Origin: Draconibacterium sediminis
GTDB taxonomy: Bacteria > Bacteroidota > Bacteroidia > Bacteroidales > Prolixibacteraceae
Direction: 5' to 3'
DNA length: 64,000 nucleotides
Assembly (NCBI RefSeq): GCF_000949475.1
Contig: NZ_JRHC01000010.1
Span: 1 to 64,000 of the forward strand
The notes below the pieces were generated by a model that worked only from the letters and a program-made list of their open reading frames with translations, was not told where the DNA came from and searched no databases. Made by a program: the position numbers and the translations under genes. This document shows, in pieces, positions 25,551 through 33,718 of the stretch (position 1 is its first letter; every line of letters starts with the position of its first letter).

Positions 25551-26858
25551 TTATTCACCCCTCACATAATGGTAATGTGGACCGAACCGTTCAAACGATG
25601 CTTTGTCTAAAGATTCCTGATGGTCAGGGTGAGCGATAGAAATCAGAAGTTTTGCTCTTTCCTGAAGTGTTTTTCCATATAAGTTTACAGCACCATACTC
25701 AGTTACCACCCAATGCATGTTTGCACGAGTAGTTACAACGCCTGATCCTGAAAGTAAGGTTGGGCTAATTTTTGAAATACCTTTATTCGTTACCGATGGG
25801 AGTGCAATAATTGGTTTACCTTTTTTAGAGTGACCAGCACCACGGATAAAGTCGATTTGGCCTCCAACGCCTGAGTAGTGCGTGATACCAATTGAGTCGG
25901 CACAAACCTGACCGGTTAAGTCGATTGCCAGTGCAGAGTTAATTGCTGTTACCTTATCGTTCTTACGAATGTTTGCCACGTGGTTGGTGTGTGCAACGTC
26001 CATCATGGCAACACGTGGGTTGTCGTCAACAAAATCATAAAGAGCTTGTGAGCCCATCAGGAAAGATGCTACCATCTTACCCGGATCTGTTTTTTTCTTC
26101 TTACCGGTAATAACACCTTTTTCAACCAAAGGAAGAATTCCGTCGGCAAACATTTCGGTGTGTACTCCAAGGTCTTTGTGGTTACCCAATTGAGCCAATA
26201 CTGCATTTGGAATACCTCCGATACCCATTTGTAAACAAGCACCATCTTCAACTAATTCGGCAACATTTTTTCCAATTTTAATGTCCATGTCCGTAAGTGG
26301 AGCAGGATCATGAACATACAATGGAATGTCGTCTTCAACGAAAATATCAATCTCATCAATATGCATCATTGCATCACCCCAAGCTCTTGGAACATTTGGG
26401 TTTACAGCTGCAATTACCGTATCGGCATTTTCAATAGCGGCGCGGGTTGCATCAACCGAGGTACCTAATGAAACGAAACCATGTTTGTCAGGGACTGACA
26501 CCATAATCATGGCAACATTTACTTTTAAATAACCTCTGCGCATTAAACGCTGGGTTTCGCTCAGGAAAATTGGAATGTAGTCGGCGTAACCGGCCTGAGT
26601 TTGTTTTCTCAGGTTTCCGCCAACAAAAAATTGTTCAGAATGAAAGATTCCTTCGAATTCAGGATTGGCATATTCAACCTGACCTTCGACATGGATATGC
26701 TGAATAGTAACATTGTGGAACTCTTTGTTGCGACCTCTCTCAACCATTGGTTTAATTAAGGTGTGAGGAGTTACTGCAACACTACTTAAATGGACTCTGT
26801 CTCCGGTTTTTATAACCTTTACAGCTTCTTCCGGCGATACGTACTTGATATTTTTCAT
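25551..26858 (-). CDS. Acetyl-CoA hydrolase/transferase family CoA-transferase
   Basis: 435 aa, a complete two-domain class I-type CoA-transferase (Cat1/AbfT/butyryl-CoA:acetate branch). Seen are the oxyanion loop GVGGQIDFIRGA, the likely catalytic Glu in VHTEMFADG, and QMGIGGIPNAVL. It moves CoA between acyl-CoA and acetate, succinate or propionate. Located directly upstream of the methylmalonyl-CoA decarboxylase operon but with its own terminator, it could convert propionyl-CoA to propionate while activating succinate or acetate. The pair of substrates is inference. Confidence 0.9.
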   Translation of the reverse strand: MKNIKYVSPEEAVKVIKTGDRVHLSSVAVTPHTLIKPMVERGRNKEFHNVTIQHIHVEGQVEYANPEFEGIFHSEQFFVGGNLRKQTQAGYADYIPIFLSETQRLMRRGYLKVNVAMIMVSVPDKHGFVSLGTSVDATRAAIENADTVIAAVNPNVPRAWGDAMMHIDEIDIFVEDDIPLYVHDPAPLTDMDIKIGKNVAELVEDGACLQMGIGGIPNAVLAQLGNHKDLGVHTEMFADGILPLVEKGVITGKKKKTDPGKMVASFLMGSQALYDFVDDNPRVAMMDVAHTNHVANIRKNDKVTAINSALAIDLTGQVCADSIGITHYSGVGGQIDFIRGAGHSKKGKPIIALPSVTNKGISKISPTLLSGSGVVTTRANMHWVVTEYGAVNLYGKTLQERAKLLISIAHPDHQESLDKASFERFGPHYHYVRGE

Positions 26859-27306
26859 GTTTTATCGGATTTTAAAATCGGCTAATAATTTCAGGTGCGC
26901 AAATATAGAAATATAATTCCCCCGACTATGATTCGAATATTATAATCTGAGGTTCGAATAGATTTGTAAAGTATTTGTTAATTGCGGGTTTCGTTACTTT
27001 TATTTGGACTAATGACAGATAAGGAATGATTGGTTCGCTTCAATTTTTATAAAACTGGTGGACCCAATTATCTCATGAAATTTGTTTGAGCAAACTGAAA
27101 GAACTATAAAGTGCCGGAAAGAACCATGAGAACTAAGAGAAAAACAGTTTGGCGTAAATTGTCTCATTTCCGAACTTCAGTATAACAAATATAATTGGTT
27201 TGTTCTTGGGGTATTTTGGTCTTTAGTTTTAAAAAATGTCATTTAACTGTGTCATTTATTGGGAATTATCTTAACTTAGTTGTCACCTTTACAATACATA
27301 ATAGCG
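26859..27306. other. Divergent intergenic region
   Basis: 448 AT-rich bases between the CoA-transferase and the first LuxR-type regulator. It must carry both promoters. No convincing repeat, ORF or RNA gene is seen. Confidence 0.55.
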
Positions 27307-28320
27307 ATGAACCATCTGCAACAAGAAAAGTTGATTCTGCTCAACATGTCCGATGATGAATTATTCAGGCAGTTTAGCAGTATCTTGAAAACACATAATT
27401 ATCGTGTACAACGAGCTGTGACGATTCAGGCAGCCATTCAAAAAGTTATTGAGTATTCTCCCGATCTGATTATTTGCAGTCATAATTTAATGGACTACAC
27501 GGCTTATCAGGCGTACAATTTATTGCGAAAGACCACATTAAATTGTATCACTCCCTATGTTGTAATTGTTGAAAATTATGATTCGGAAGAAATACTGATG
27601 GGGCTGGAGCTGGGAATCGATAATTTTATTTTTAAGCCACTAGTTGAAAAGCGTATAGTTACAAAACTAAAATTGCTGTTCGAAAAAATAGATAGGCTAA
27701 AAGCAATTGAGCGCTCCACTTTCGAAAAGCTTTTTGTTGCCTCGCCAATTGGAATGCTGATATGCGAAACTGGCAGCATTGAACGAGCCAATCCGGCTTT
27801 TTATCAGCTAATGGGTTTTGACAAAAGTTTGAGCCTTCCGGGATTAAAAGAACTCTTTCATTTTAGAGAATCTCATGAGCAGAAAAAACAATTTTGTATG
27901 TGTTTAAAAGGCCTTACACACGATTGTACAGTTTCGAATGTGCAGTTGAAAGGAGATAAGGAACATGTTGCAAATTTGTACATTTCCAACATTTCGAATT
28001 TTGTAGTTAACCGCTTGCTAATACAGATCGAGGTTCAGCTAAATAATGCCGATTTGCCCTGTTCTGGCAAAAATAGGAATGTGTTAACTGAAAGTAAAAA
28101 GGAACGAACAACTGATTTTGTGTTAACCTCGAGAGAATATGATATTTTAAGAATATCGGGAAAAGGTACACCAATTAAACTAATTGCTTCTGAGTTGGGA
28201 ATTTCGCAACGAACGGTGGAGAAACACCGCTCGAATATCATGAGAAAAACCAATTCGATGAATATTATTGAAGCCATTGGTAAGGTGTATGGCATAAATC
28301 AGAAACTGTATGGTACGTAA
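27307..28320 (+). CDS. LuxR-type regulator with pseudo-receiver and PAS domains (curli locus, copy 1)
   Basis: 337 aa from the ATG at 27307; the frame opens at a TTG 9 codons earlier. Residues ~5-125 are a receiver-like fold in which the phospho-acceptor Asp position reads SHN (PDLIICSHNLMDYTAY), while the FKP lysine motif is kept. Residues ~140-240 look like a PAS domain (FEKLFVASPIGMLI, RANPAFYQLMGF). Residues ~270-325 form a LuxR/FixJ HTH (LTSREYDILRISGKG, SQRTVEKHRSNIM). It resembles E. coli CsgD in having a degenerate receiver, and lies just before the curli operon. Paralogous to the gene at 32614. Confidence 0.88.
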   Translation: MNHLQQEKLILLNMSDDELFRQFSSILKTHNYRVQRAVTIQAAIQKVIEYSPDLIICSHNLMDYTAYQAYNLLRKTTLNCITPYVVIVENYDSEEILMGLELGIDNFIFKPLVEKRIVTKLKLLFEKIDRLKAIERSTFEKLFVASPIGMLICETGSIERANPAFYQLMGFDKSLSLPGLKELFHFRESHEQKKQFCMCLKGLTHDCTVSNVQLKGDKEHVANLYISNISNFVVNRLLIQIEVQLNNADLPCSGKNRNVLTESKKERTTDFVLTSREYDILRISGKGTPIKLIASELGISQRTVEKHRSNIMRKTNSMNIIEAIGKVYGINQKLYGT

Positions 28321-28331
28321 TATTGCGTACC
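28312..28331. promoter_or_regulatory. Near-perfect 20-bp dyad GGTACG...CGTACC, candidate operator
   Basis: The arms are GGTACG (28312-28317) and CGTACC (28326-28331). The whole 20-mer differs from its own reverse complement at only one pair of positions. It overlaps the stop codon of the first regulator. A TACGTA lies at 28354-28359 and a CACGTA at 28685-28690, nearer the curli operon. Confidence 0.45.
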
Positions 28332-28772
28332 CGACCTATTAGATGGAGGTATTTACGTATTGTGAAAAATCTTATCATCATTTACATTTGAATCGTGATT
28401 AAATGATTAGCATCCCTAAGCGAAAGTTTAATTAAAACAAGTGCCGGATAACTTGAAGGTAATTTGTTGAATTTATACCCAGGAAGAATTATTGAAAATC
28501 GACCTCCGTTAAATCTATACCAGGTAAAATGTTACCATGCGGTATGGATTTTTGTAAAGAATATATCTAAAGGAAGTATCAGATAGTGGCAATTTTCTGA
28601 CTTCAGATACAGATGAAATGTAATGGTCCTCGCGGCTATATTCCGGAGTTTACCATCAAAAATAAAGTATAAAGCTGCAGAAAACACGTATACACTAACT
28701 ATTGATCGATCCTTTTGATTGTGGTAATTTTAGTTGTAGTGTTTTTGGTCTTTACCCACAAATAAAAAAGCT
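28321..28772. other. Leader region upstream of the curli operon
   Basis: 452 bases with no ORF of note. It holds three TACGTR-type motifs (28314-28319, 28354-28359 and 28685-28690 on the other strand) and a candidate promoter at 28713-28744. Long non-coding leaders with multiple regulator sites are also typical of curli loci in enterobacteria. Confidence 0.55.
28713..28744 (+). promoter_or_regulatory. Candidate promoter of the curli operon
   Basis: TTTTG at 28713-28717, then 19 bases, then TAGTGTTT at 28737-28744, close to the Bacteroidota -33/-7 pattern (TTTG, N19-20, TAnnTTTG) with imperfect -7. The start codon is 29 bases downstream. Confidence 0.35.
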
Positions 28773-29423
28773 ATGCTAAGGAAAATATTCTATCTGATTT
28801 TGTTCGCCAGTTGTTTTACAAATGTTAAAGCACAGGATAACCTGGTTGAGCATTTAATTGAGCTCATACAGGTTGGCGTTATCGATAATGAAATGCTGTT
28901 GAATAGCACAAGTATCATTGGTCAGGTGGGCAATGTAAATACGATAGTTGTAAATCAGGAGCAAGTTGGTTTGTTAAACAACACCATATTTTCTCTACAG
29001 CTTCAAACTGAAAATCAGGCAGGAATAACTCAGTATGGATCCGGACATTCAACACTTCTTATTCAGAATGGAGTAAACAACCAGGCAAATACATGGTCGA
29101 TTGGCTCGCTTACGGCCACCGAAGTATATCAGAAAGGGAACAGGAATACCATTAATTCGTTTATCAATAACGAAGGAATACTTCCTAAATCGAATTTGCT
29201 TAACCAAATTGGAGACGACAATACCATGGAAATTGCCTTAATGGGTATTGGGGGCTCATGGACAGAGCATTTACCCAAAACCGTTGATGCAACACAAATC
29301 GGTGCAGATAATACCCTCGAATTGATACTTGATCATTCTCTGATGCCCGGAATAAAAGTTACCCAAACCGGAGGAATGAGTTTAATCCTGAAACACAGCG
29401 ATTTTTATTTCCCTGCACAATAA
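28773..29423 (+). CDS. CsgB-like minor curlin / nucleator candidate
   Basis: 216 aa with a signal peptide (ends near VKAQD). It has five or more curlin-type repeats of the form Q-x-G-x-x-N-T-x5-Q, for example QVGNVNTIVVNQ, QNGVNNQAN, QKGNRNTINSF, QIGDDNTMEIAL and QIGADNTLELIL. The repeats are fewer and less regular than in the large curlin at 33719. As first gene of the csgEFG operon it most resembles a CsgB nucleator. It ends one base before csgE. Confidence 0.82.
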   Translation: MLRKIFYLILFASCFTNVKAQDNLVEHLIELIQVGVIDNEMLLNSTSIIGQVGNVNTIVVNQEQVGLLNNTIFSLQLQTENQAGITQYGSGHSTLLIQNGVNNQANTWSIGSLTATEVYQKGNRNTINSFINNEGILPKSNLLNQIGDDNTMEIALMGIGGSWTEHLPKTVDATQIGADNTLELILDHSLMPGIKVTQTGGMSLILKHSDFYFPAQ

Positions 29424-29424
29424 T

Positions 29425-29925
29425 ATGAAACTACTTCTTTCTATACTCCTGATACCTGTTTGTTTTGGCGTTTGTAGTGCCCAAACCGATTCGATTAAGG
29501 CTTCAAAACAAATAAAAGAAGCTCCTGATGATTTAAAACAATTACTAAAGGAGATTACCGAAGAGAAAGCTAAAAAGGTAGGTAAAGATGCTGATTTAGA
29601 GATTGATGGGTTGTTGTTCGATGAAACCAAAACCAAAAGCGGCCGGGATTTTTACGACTTATTTTATCGCGATTGGGAGGCTCCGGTAAATGTAAAAAAC
29701 TATTCAATTTTTGTAAGTGAAAAACCTTACCGTTTAACTACAACTCAAATTCAGGTTAGAATAAACGAAACACTTGTTTTTCAATCTTTCCTGCAACCGC
29801 GGCGCGACATTGTCGAAACCCTTGCTCAGCAAGCCGTTGCACGCACGCAGGTATACCTGCAAAACTATGAAGCTATTTTAAAACAACTGGAAGGTGCCGA
29901 CCGTGCAGGCTCGGGCATCTTTTAA
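29425..29925 (+). CDS. csgE: Curli assembly factor CsgE
   Basis: 166 aa with a signal peptide (MKLLLSILLIPVCFGVCSAQ). The CsgE core is recognisable: LEIDGLLFDETKTKSGRDFYDLFY, then the strand region NYSIFVSEKPYR and the tail ETLAQQAVART. In known systems CsgE caps CsgG from the periplasm and delivers unfolded curlins. About 40 charged residues precede the core. Its start is one base after the previous stop; csgF follows after 15 bases. Confidence 0.93.
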   Translation: MKLLLSILLIPVCFGVCSAQTDSIKASKQIKEAPDDLKQLLKEITEEKAKKVGKDADLEIDGLLFDETKTKSGRDFYDLFYRDWEAPVNVKNYSIFVSEKPYRLTTTQIQVRINETLVFQSFLQPRRDIVETLAQQAVARTQVYLQNYEAILKQLEGADRAGSGIF

Positions 29926-29940
29926 CCAAAACTATATGTT

Positions 29941-30369
29941 ATGAGAAAAAAAATATTAACTCTGTTAGGCGTTTTTACAATGGGCGTCACTTGTTCTTAT
30001 GCGCAGGATTTTGTTTATACTCCTAAAAATCCGGCTTTTGGCGGAAGTCCTTACAATTATAGTTGGCTGTTAAGTTCGGCCCAGGCACAAGATACCTACG
30101 AGGCTCCTGCAGATGAAAGTAGCTCGTACAGTAGCTATTATAATTCCGATCCGGTAAATAATTTTACGGAAAGTCTTAACCGGCAGATACTTAGTCAATT
30201 GTCGAGGCAGATTGTGAGTCGTCAGTTTGGCGAAGATGCTTTAGATGAAGGAACCTATGTTCTTGGCGATTATCAAATCGAAATTGGAAATGGCGGTACC
30301 GGTTTAAACATATCAATTGTTGATAATTCAACCGGCGCTACAACATCGGTAGAAGTACCTTATTTCTGA
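29941..30369 (+). CDS. csgF: Curli assembly factor CsgF
   Basis: 142 aa with a signal peptide (ends SYAQ). The mature N-terminus, YTPKNPAFGGSPYNYSWLLS with SAQAQ after it, is the CsgF signature that inserts in the CsgG pore constriction. A Ser/Tyr-rich linker (ESSSYSSYYNSDP) and a C-terminal domain (SLNRQILSQLSRQIV) follow. In E. coli it helps anchor the CsgB nucleator at the surface. csgG begins 7 bases later. Confidence 0.95.
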   Translation: MRKKILTLLGVFTMGVTCSYAQDFVYTPKNPAFGGSPYNYSWLLSSAQAQDTYEAPADESSSYSSYYNSDPVNNFTESLNRQILSQLSRQIVSRQFGEDALDEGTYVLGDYQIEIGNGGTGLNISIVDNSTGATTSVEVPYF

Positions 30370-30376
30370 AGCAGAT

Positions 30377-31774
30377 ATGATTGAAATGTTAAAACTTCAA
30401 AGACTGATTTTCAGAACACTAAAGTTCTGCGTAGTTGCATCTGTAATTGCAGGCTGCAGTCCTTATTTCTATCAACCATTGGGAGAAGAACGGGAAGCAC
30501 AGCTGGGCCCTGAAACTCCGGTGAAAAAGGAATTGCTCGATCTGCCTCAGCCAAAAGAGCCCATAGTGGTTGCTGTTTATAAATTCAGAGATCAGACCGG
30601 GCAGTACAAAGCATCTGAAGTTGGCGCCAACTGGTCGACAGCTGTTACCCAAGGAGCTACCAATATTCTTGTACGTGCATTGGAAGAATCGGGCTGGTTT
30701 GTACCCATTGAAAGAGAGAATATCAGCAATTTGCTGAATGAGCGAAAAATAATTCGATCGAGCCGTGAGCAATACGAAGGTAATAATGGAGTATTGTTGC
30801 CGCCGCTTTTATTTGCAGGTGTTTTGCTCGAAGGAGGAATCGTTTCGTACGAAACAAATGTTTACACCGGCGGGGCTGGAGTTCGCTATTTTGGAACGGA
30901 TGCATCGGCACAATACCGCGAAGACCGTGTGAGCATCTATTTACGTGCTGTTTCTACCAGTAATGGAAAAATTCTAAAAACGATATACACAACAAAATCC
31001 ATTCTGTCGCAGGAAGTTTCGATGGGTGTTTTCCGGTATGTTAAATACAAGCGTTTGCTGGAAGCCGAAACCGGTTACACTTATAACGAACCAACCGAAC
31101 TGGCTGTTACCGAAGCCATTGAAAAAGCTGTTCACAGCCTTATAATCGAAGGTGTTTTGGATAATTTATGGAGTCTTGAAAATCAGGAAGAAATAAAGGA
31201 CGAACAAATACAGAATTATATGGCCGAAAAAGAGGACAGGGTAGATATTGACCATATGGGCCGGCCATTTGAACAGCATCTGAGAGGAAAAATGTTCATG
31301 TCCATATTGGGAACCGCACAATTTTATGCCGGCGATTATTCTACGAGTTACATTCGTCCGGGAGCTACGTGGGAACTGGGATATGCATTGCATAAGAATT
31401 TCTTTCTTGAAACCGATGTTGGGTATCAACGCATATTTATCGAAGATTTAATGACTTCAGAAGAATATTATGCCGACATAAGTCTGATGTATTTGCTAAA
31501 TCCGAAAGGGAAATTCTCGCCTTTGTTTGGTGTGGGAGGGGGCACGTATTATGACTTTGATTCGAATGTTGGTTTGTCTGATGAGAGGTTGATCCCTTAC
31601 ATTTCTTATCGGGCAGGGGTAGAATATTTATTTGGCAACAGGTTGGCAGCAATTGGGAAAGTATATGTAATCCAACTATTCTCCGATAGGTACGACGGTG
31701 AAATAGCCGGACAGTTTAACGACCATATTTGGGGTTTTAAACTGGGTTTGAAATATTATTTGGGTAAAAATTAA
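30377..31774 (+). CDS. csgG: Curli secretion channel CsgG with C-terminal beta-barrel-like domain
   Basis: 465 aa versus 277 in E. coli. A lipoprotein signal ends VIAGC (Cys ~31 is the lipidated residue). Residues ~60-280 are CsgG: VAVYKFRDQTGQYK, ALEESGWFVPIERENISNLLNERKI (short parts shown) and the pore-strand region. Residues ~300-465 are extra: alternating amphipathic strands (RPGATWELGYAL, FFLETDVGY, PLFGVGGGTYYDF, KLGLKYYLGKN) like a small outer-membrane barrel. CsgG alone forms the nonameric export pore; the fusion's role is unknown. ATG at 30377 is used, 30386 is an alternative. Confidence 0.93.
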   Translation: MIEMLKLQRLIFRTLKFCVVASVIAGCSPYFYQPLGEEREAQLGPETPVKKELLDLPQPKEPIVVAVYKFRDQTGQYKASEVGANWSTAVTQGATNILVRALEESGWFVPIERENISNLLNERKIIRSSREQYEGNNGVLLPPLLFAGVLLEGGIVSYETNVYTGGAGVRYFGTDASAQYREDRVSIYLRAVSTSNGKILKTIYTTKSILSQEVSMGVFRYVKYKRLLEAETGYTYNEPTELAVTEAIEKAVHSLIIEGVLDNLWSLENQEEIKDEQIQNYMAEKEDRVDIDHMGRPFEQHLRGKMFMSILGTAQFYAGDYSTSYIRPGATWELGYALHKNFFLETDVGYQRIFIEDLMTSEEYYADISLMYLLNPKGKFSPLFGVGGGTYYDFDSNVGLSDERLIPYISYRAGVEYLFGNRLAAIGKVYVIQLFSDRYDGEIAGQFNDHIWGFKLGLKYYLGKN

Positions 31775-31785
31775 AAACGAAATAA

Positions 31786-32430
31786 ATGAGCAAAATAAAT
31801 TGTTTACTAATTCTTTTTATAGCAATGCTTTTGTTGGCATGCGAAGAAGAAAAATTGGACATTGACAGGTTCGGTGCAATCCGTGGCCAGATACTTGATG
31901 GAGAAACTTACGATCCACTAAACGGAGTTCAGATAGTCACTAATCCGGCCAGCAGCTCAACAATTACAAATATGGATGGTGTATTTGAGTTTAATAAGGT
32001 TGCAGAAGGTGAACTTGCCGTTACTGCCCGCAAAAAGAATTATTTGAGCAGTACGGTAAGCGTAGCAGTATACGACAAGGAAACAACCGCCCTTACTTTC
32101 TTTCTTTTAAAAGATGAGAATGATATCGGCTGGGTAACCTTTTACGACCCCGTGCCGGGAAATGGCGCTGTTGATCAAAACACCTCCTTAACAATGCAAT
32201 GGAAGGTCGATCAGGAAGATAGCGGCAAAGATCTGGAATATAACGTCTATTATTTTCAGGCAAATTCAACAACACAAAAAACGGCTGGAGAAAACCTTTC
32301 TGATAAGGAAGTAATTGTTTCCATGCTGGAGAATAATACAACCTACTACTGGTATGTTGTTGCTAAATACGAAGGAAACCGGGTGGCGAATAGCCCAACC
32401 TGGAGTTTTAGAACACAAAGTGATAATTAG
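31786..32430 (+). CDS. Curli-operon lipoprotein with CarboxypepD_reg-like and FN3-like domains
   Basis: 214 aa. A lipobox (LLACEE) marks a lipoprotein, and the acidic residues after Cys are not a Bacteroidota surface-export signal I can confirm. Residues ~30-110 are a carboxypeptidase-regulatory-like sandwich (GAIRGQILDGETYDPLNGV, AVTARKKNYLSS). Residues ~125-214 are fibronectin-III-like (NTTYYWYVVAKY, SPTWSFRT). It starts 11 bases after csgG and is the last gene of the operon. It may stabilise the secretion complex or hold fibres at the surface. Confidence 0.85.
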   Translation: MSKINCLLILFIAMLLLACEEEKLDIDRFGAIRGQILDGETYDPLNGVQIVTNPASSSTITNMDGVFEFNKVAEGELAVTARKKNYLSSTVSVAVYDKETTALTFFLLKDENDIGWVTFYDPVPGNGAVDQNTSLTMQWKVDQEDSGKDLEYNVYYFQANSTTQKTAGENLSDKEVIVSMLENNTTYYWYVVAKYEGNRVANSPTWSFRTQSDN

Positions 32431-32498
32431 CGTGCGATGTAATTGGTTTAAGGCAAAGTGAAGGGCATTAGTAGTTCCCTACATTTTTTCCGGAATAA

Positions 32499-32556
32499 TT
32501 ACGCAATATTAGGGTGTTTTGTGTTGCTAATGAGTTAAATATAGAGAAATTACGTA
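32499..32556. promoter_or_regulatory. TACG-type motifs upstream of the second regulator
   Basis: TTACGCAATATTAGG at 32499-32513 shares TACGCAATATTA with the reverse complement of the dyad at 28312-28331, and TACGTA occurs at 32551-32556, 58 bases before the start codon. Candidate sites for FixJ/LuxR-type binding; not proven. Confidence 0.4.
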
Positions 32557-32613
32557 TTTTATTATCTTTTTGGTTTTTGTAATTTGCTATCGGATAAAAA
32601 ATGAGGATTTAAA

Positions 32614-33612
32614 ATGAAAACTACCCAAAGTAATCTGCTTCTGATTGGCGAATCGGAAGCATCAAGTAAAATGTTTATTGATGTACTGGCAAAAGAAAAC
32701 TATCACGTCACATTTGTTAGTAATATCGAAATAGCTATTCAAAAGTTAATGAAAGAGCTCCCTGATTTAATTATCTGTTTCTACGATGTAAATGAATTAA
32801 ATGGTTTCCAGGTTTACAATATTCTCGATAATGAGATATTAAAAAACGAAATTCCGTTTATTATAATCTTTAATCAATTTCGCAAAAATGAGTTTTTTGT
32901 TGCTGTTGAATTGGGTATTGATAGTTTTATTTTTCCGCCATTCGATCAGGAACGAATATTAAACATTGTTCAAAAACAATTAATTAAGAATATGGAGCGA
33001 AAGGCTTATGGCGCCATAAAATTCGATTCAATTTGCCGGATGATTCCTTATGGTGTATTTGTTGCCGATGATAAGTGTATTACTCAAACCAACGAAACGT
33101 TTGATAAACTGGCAAACTTTGCCACCAAAAAAAACGGTAATTATTTGTTAAGCGAGGTTTTTGCTCTTAACACCGGTTATGAAGATGAATTAAAATTATC
33201 GCGATTTATGAATGGATTAACTAAGGATTGCCGCTTAAACAGAATTAGAATTCATGGACGGGAGAATGAGTATTTCAACCTATATTTTTCGCTTGTAAAA
33301 AAACGTGGGTCTTCATCAAAAATTATAGGGGTTGTTATTCCTTTAAAAGATAAAGAGCAATTGGCAGAAGTGAATTACCTTAATACTAAAAATAGCGTAA
33401 AATATCTTGATCCGAATGTTATAACAGCTCGCGAACGGCAGGTACTACAATTGTCGGCAACCGGAGTGCCCATTAAACAAATTGCTGAGCGCCTGGGAAT
33501 ATCTGAGCGAACCGTAGAAAAACATCGTTCGAATATTATTCAGAAGACTGATTGTGGCAATATTATGGAAGCCGTATTTATGTTTGGAAAGAACCATATG
33601 TTGAATGTTTAA
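32614..33612 (+). CDS. LuxR-type regulator with pseudo-receiver domain (curli locus, copy 2)
   Basis: 332 aa, same domain order as the regulator at 27307. The receiver-like region lacks the phospho-acceptor (PDLIICFYDVNELNGF) and the FKP lysine has become FPP, so it is more degenerate than copy 1. A PAS-like middle (PYGVFVADDKCITQTNETF) and a C-terminal LuxR HTH (ITARERQVLQLSATG, SERTVEKHRSNII) follow. It lies between the curli operon and the large curlin gene. It may control both, possibly as a heterodimer with copy 1. Confidence 0.9.
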   Translation: MKTTQSNLLLIGESEASSKMFIDVLAKENYHVTFVSNIEIAIQKLMKELPDLIICFYDVNELNGFQVYNILDNEILKNEIPFIIIFNQFRKNEFFVAVELGIDSFIFPPFDQERILNIVQKQLIKNMERKAYGAIKFDSICRMIPYGVFVADDKCITQTNETFDKLANFATKKNGNYLLSEVFALNTGYEDELKLSRFMNGLTKDCRLNRIRIHGRENEYFNLYFSLVKKRGSSSKIIGVVIPLKDKEQLAEVNYLNTKNSVKYLDPNVITARERQVLQLSATGVPIKQIAERLGISERTVEKHRSNIIQKTDCGNIMEAVFMFGKNHMLNV

Positions 33613-33652
33613 AAGTTGACTGGTAATTAAATAATACAATACTCGTTAACAC

Positions 33653-33684
33653 AAAAAGAGGCAACTAATAAGCTGCCTCTTTTT
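33653..33684. terminator. Bidirectional terminator
   Basis: An 11-bp stem AAAAAGAGGCA / TGCCTCTTTTT with a 10-base loop, between the convergent regulator and large curlin genes. Confidence 0.88.
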
Positions 33685-33718
33685 TGTTTCAAGAATTGTC
33701 CTCCCCGCCAAAATAGTG

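Noticed and set aside
27307-33612. Regulators as ordinary phosphorylated two-component response regulators
   Set aside because: The phospho-acceptor Asp is missing in both receiver-like domains and no histidine kinase lies next to them.
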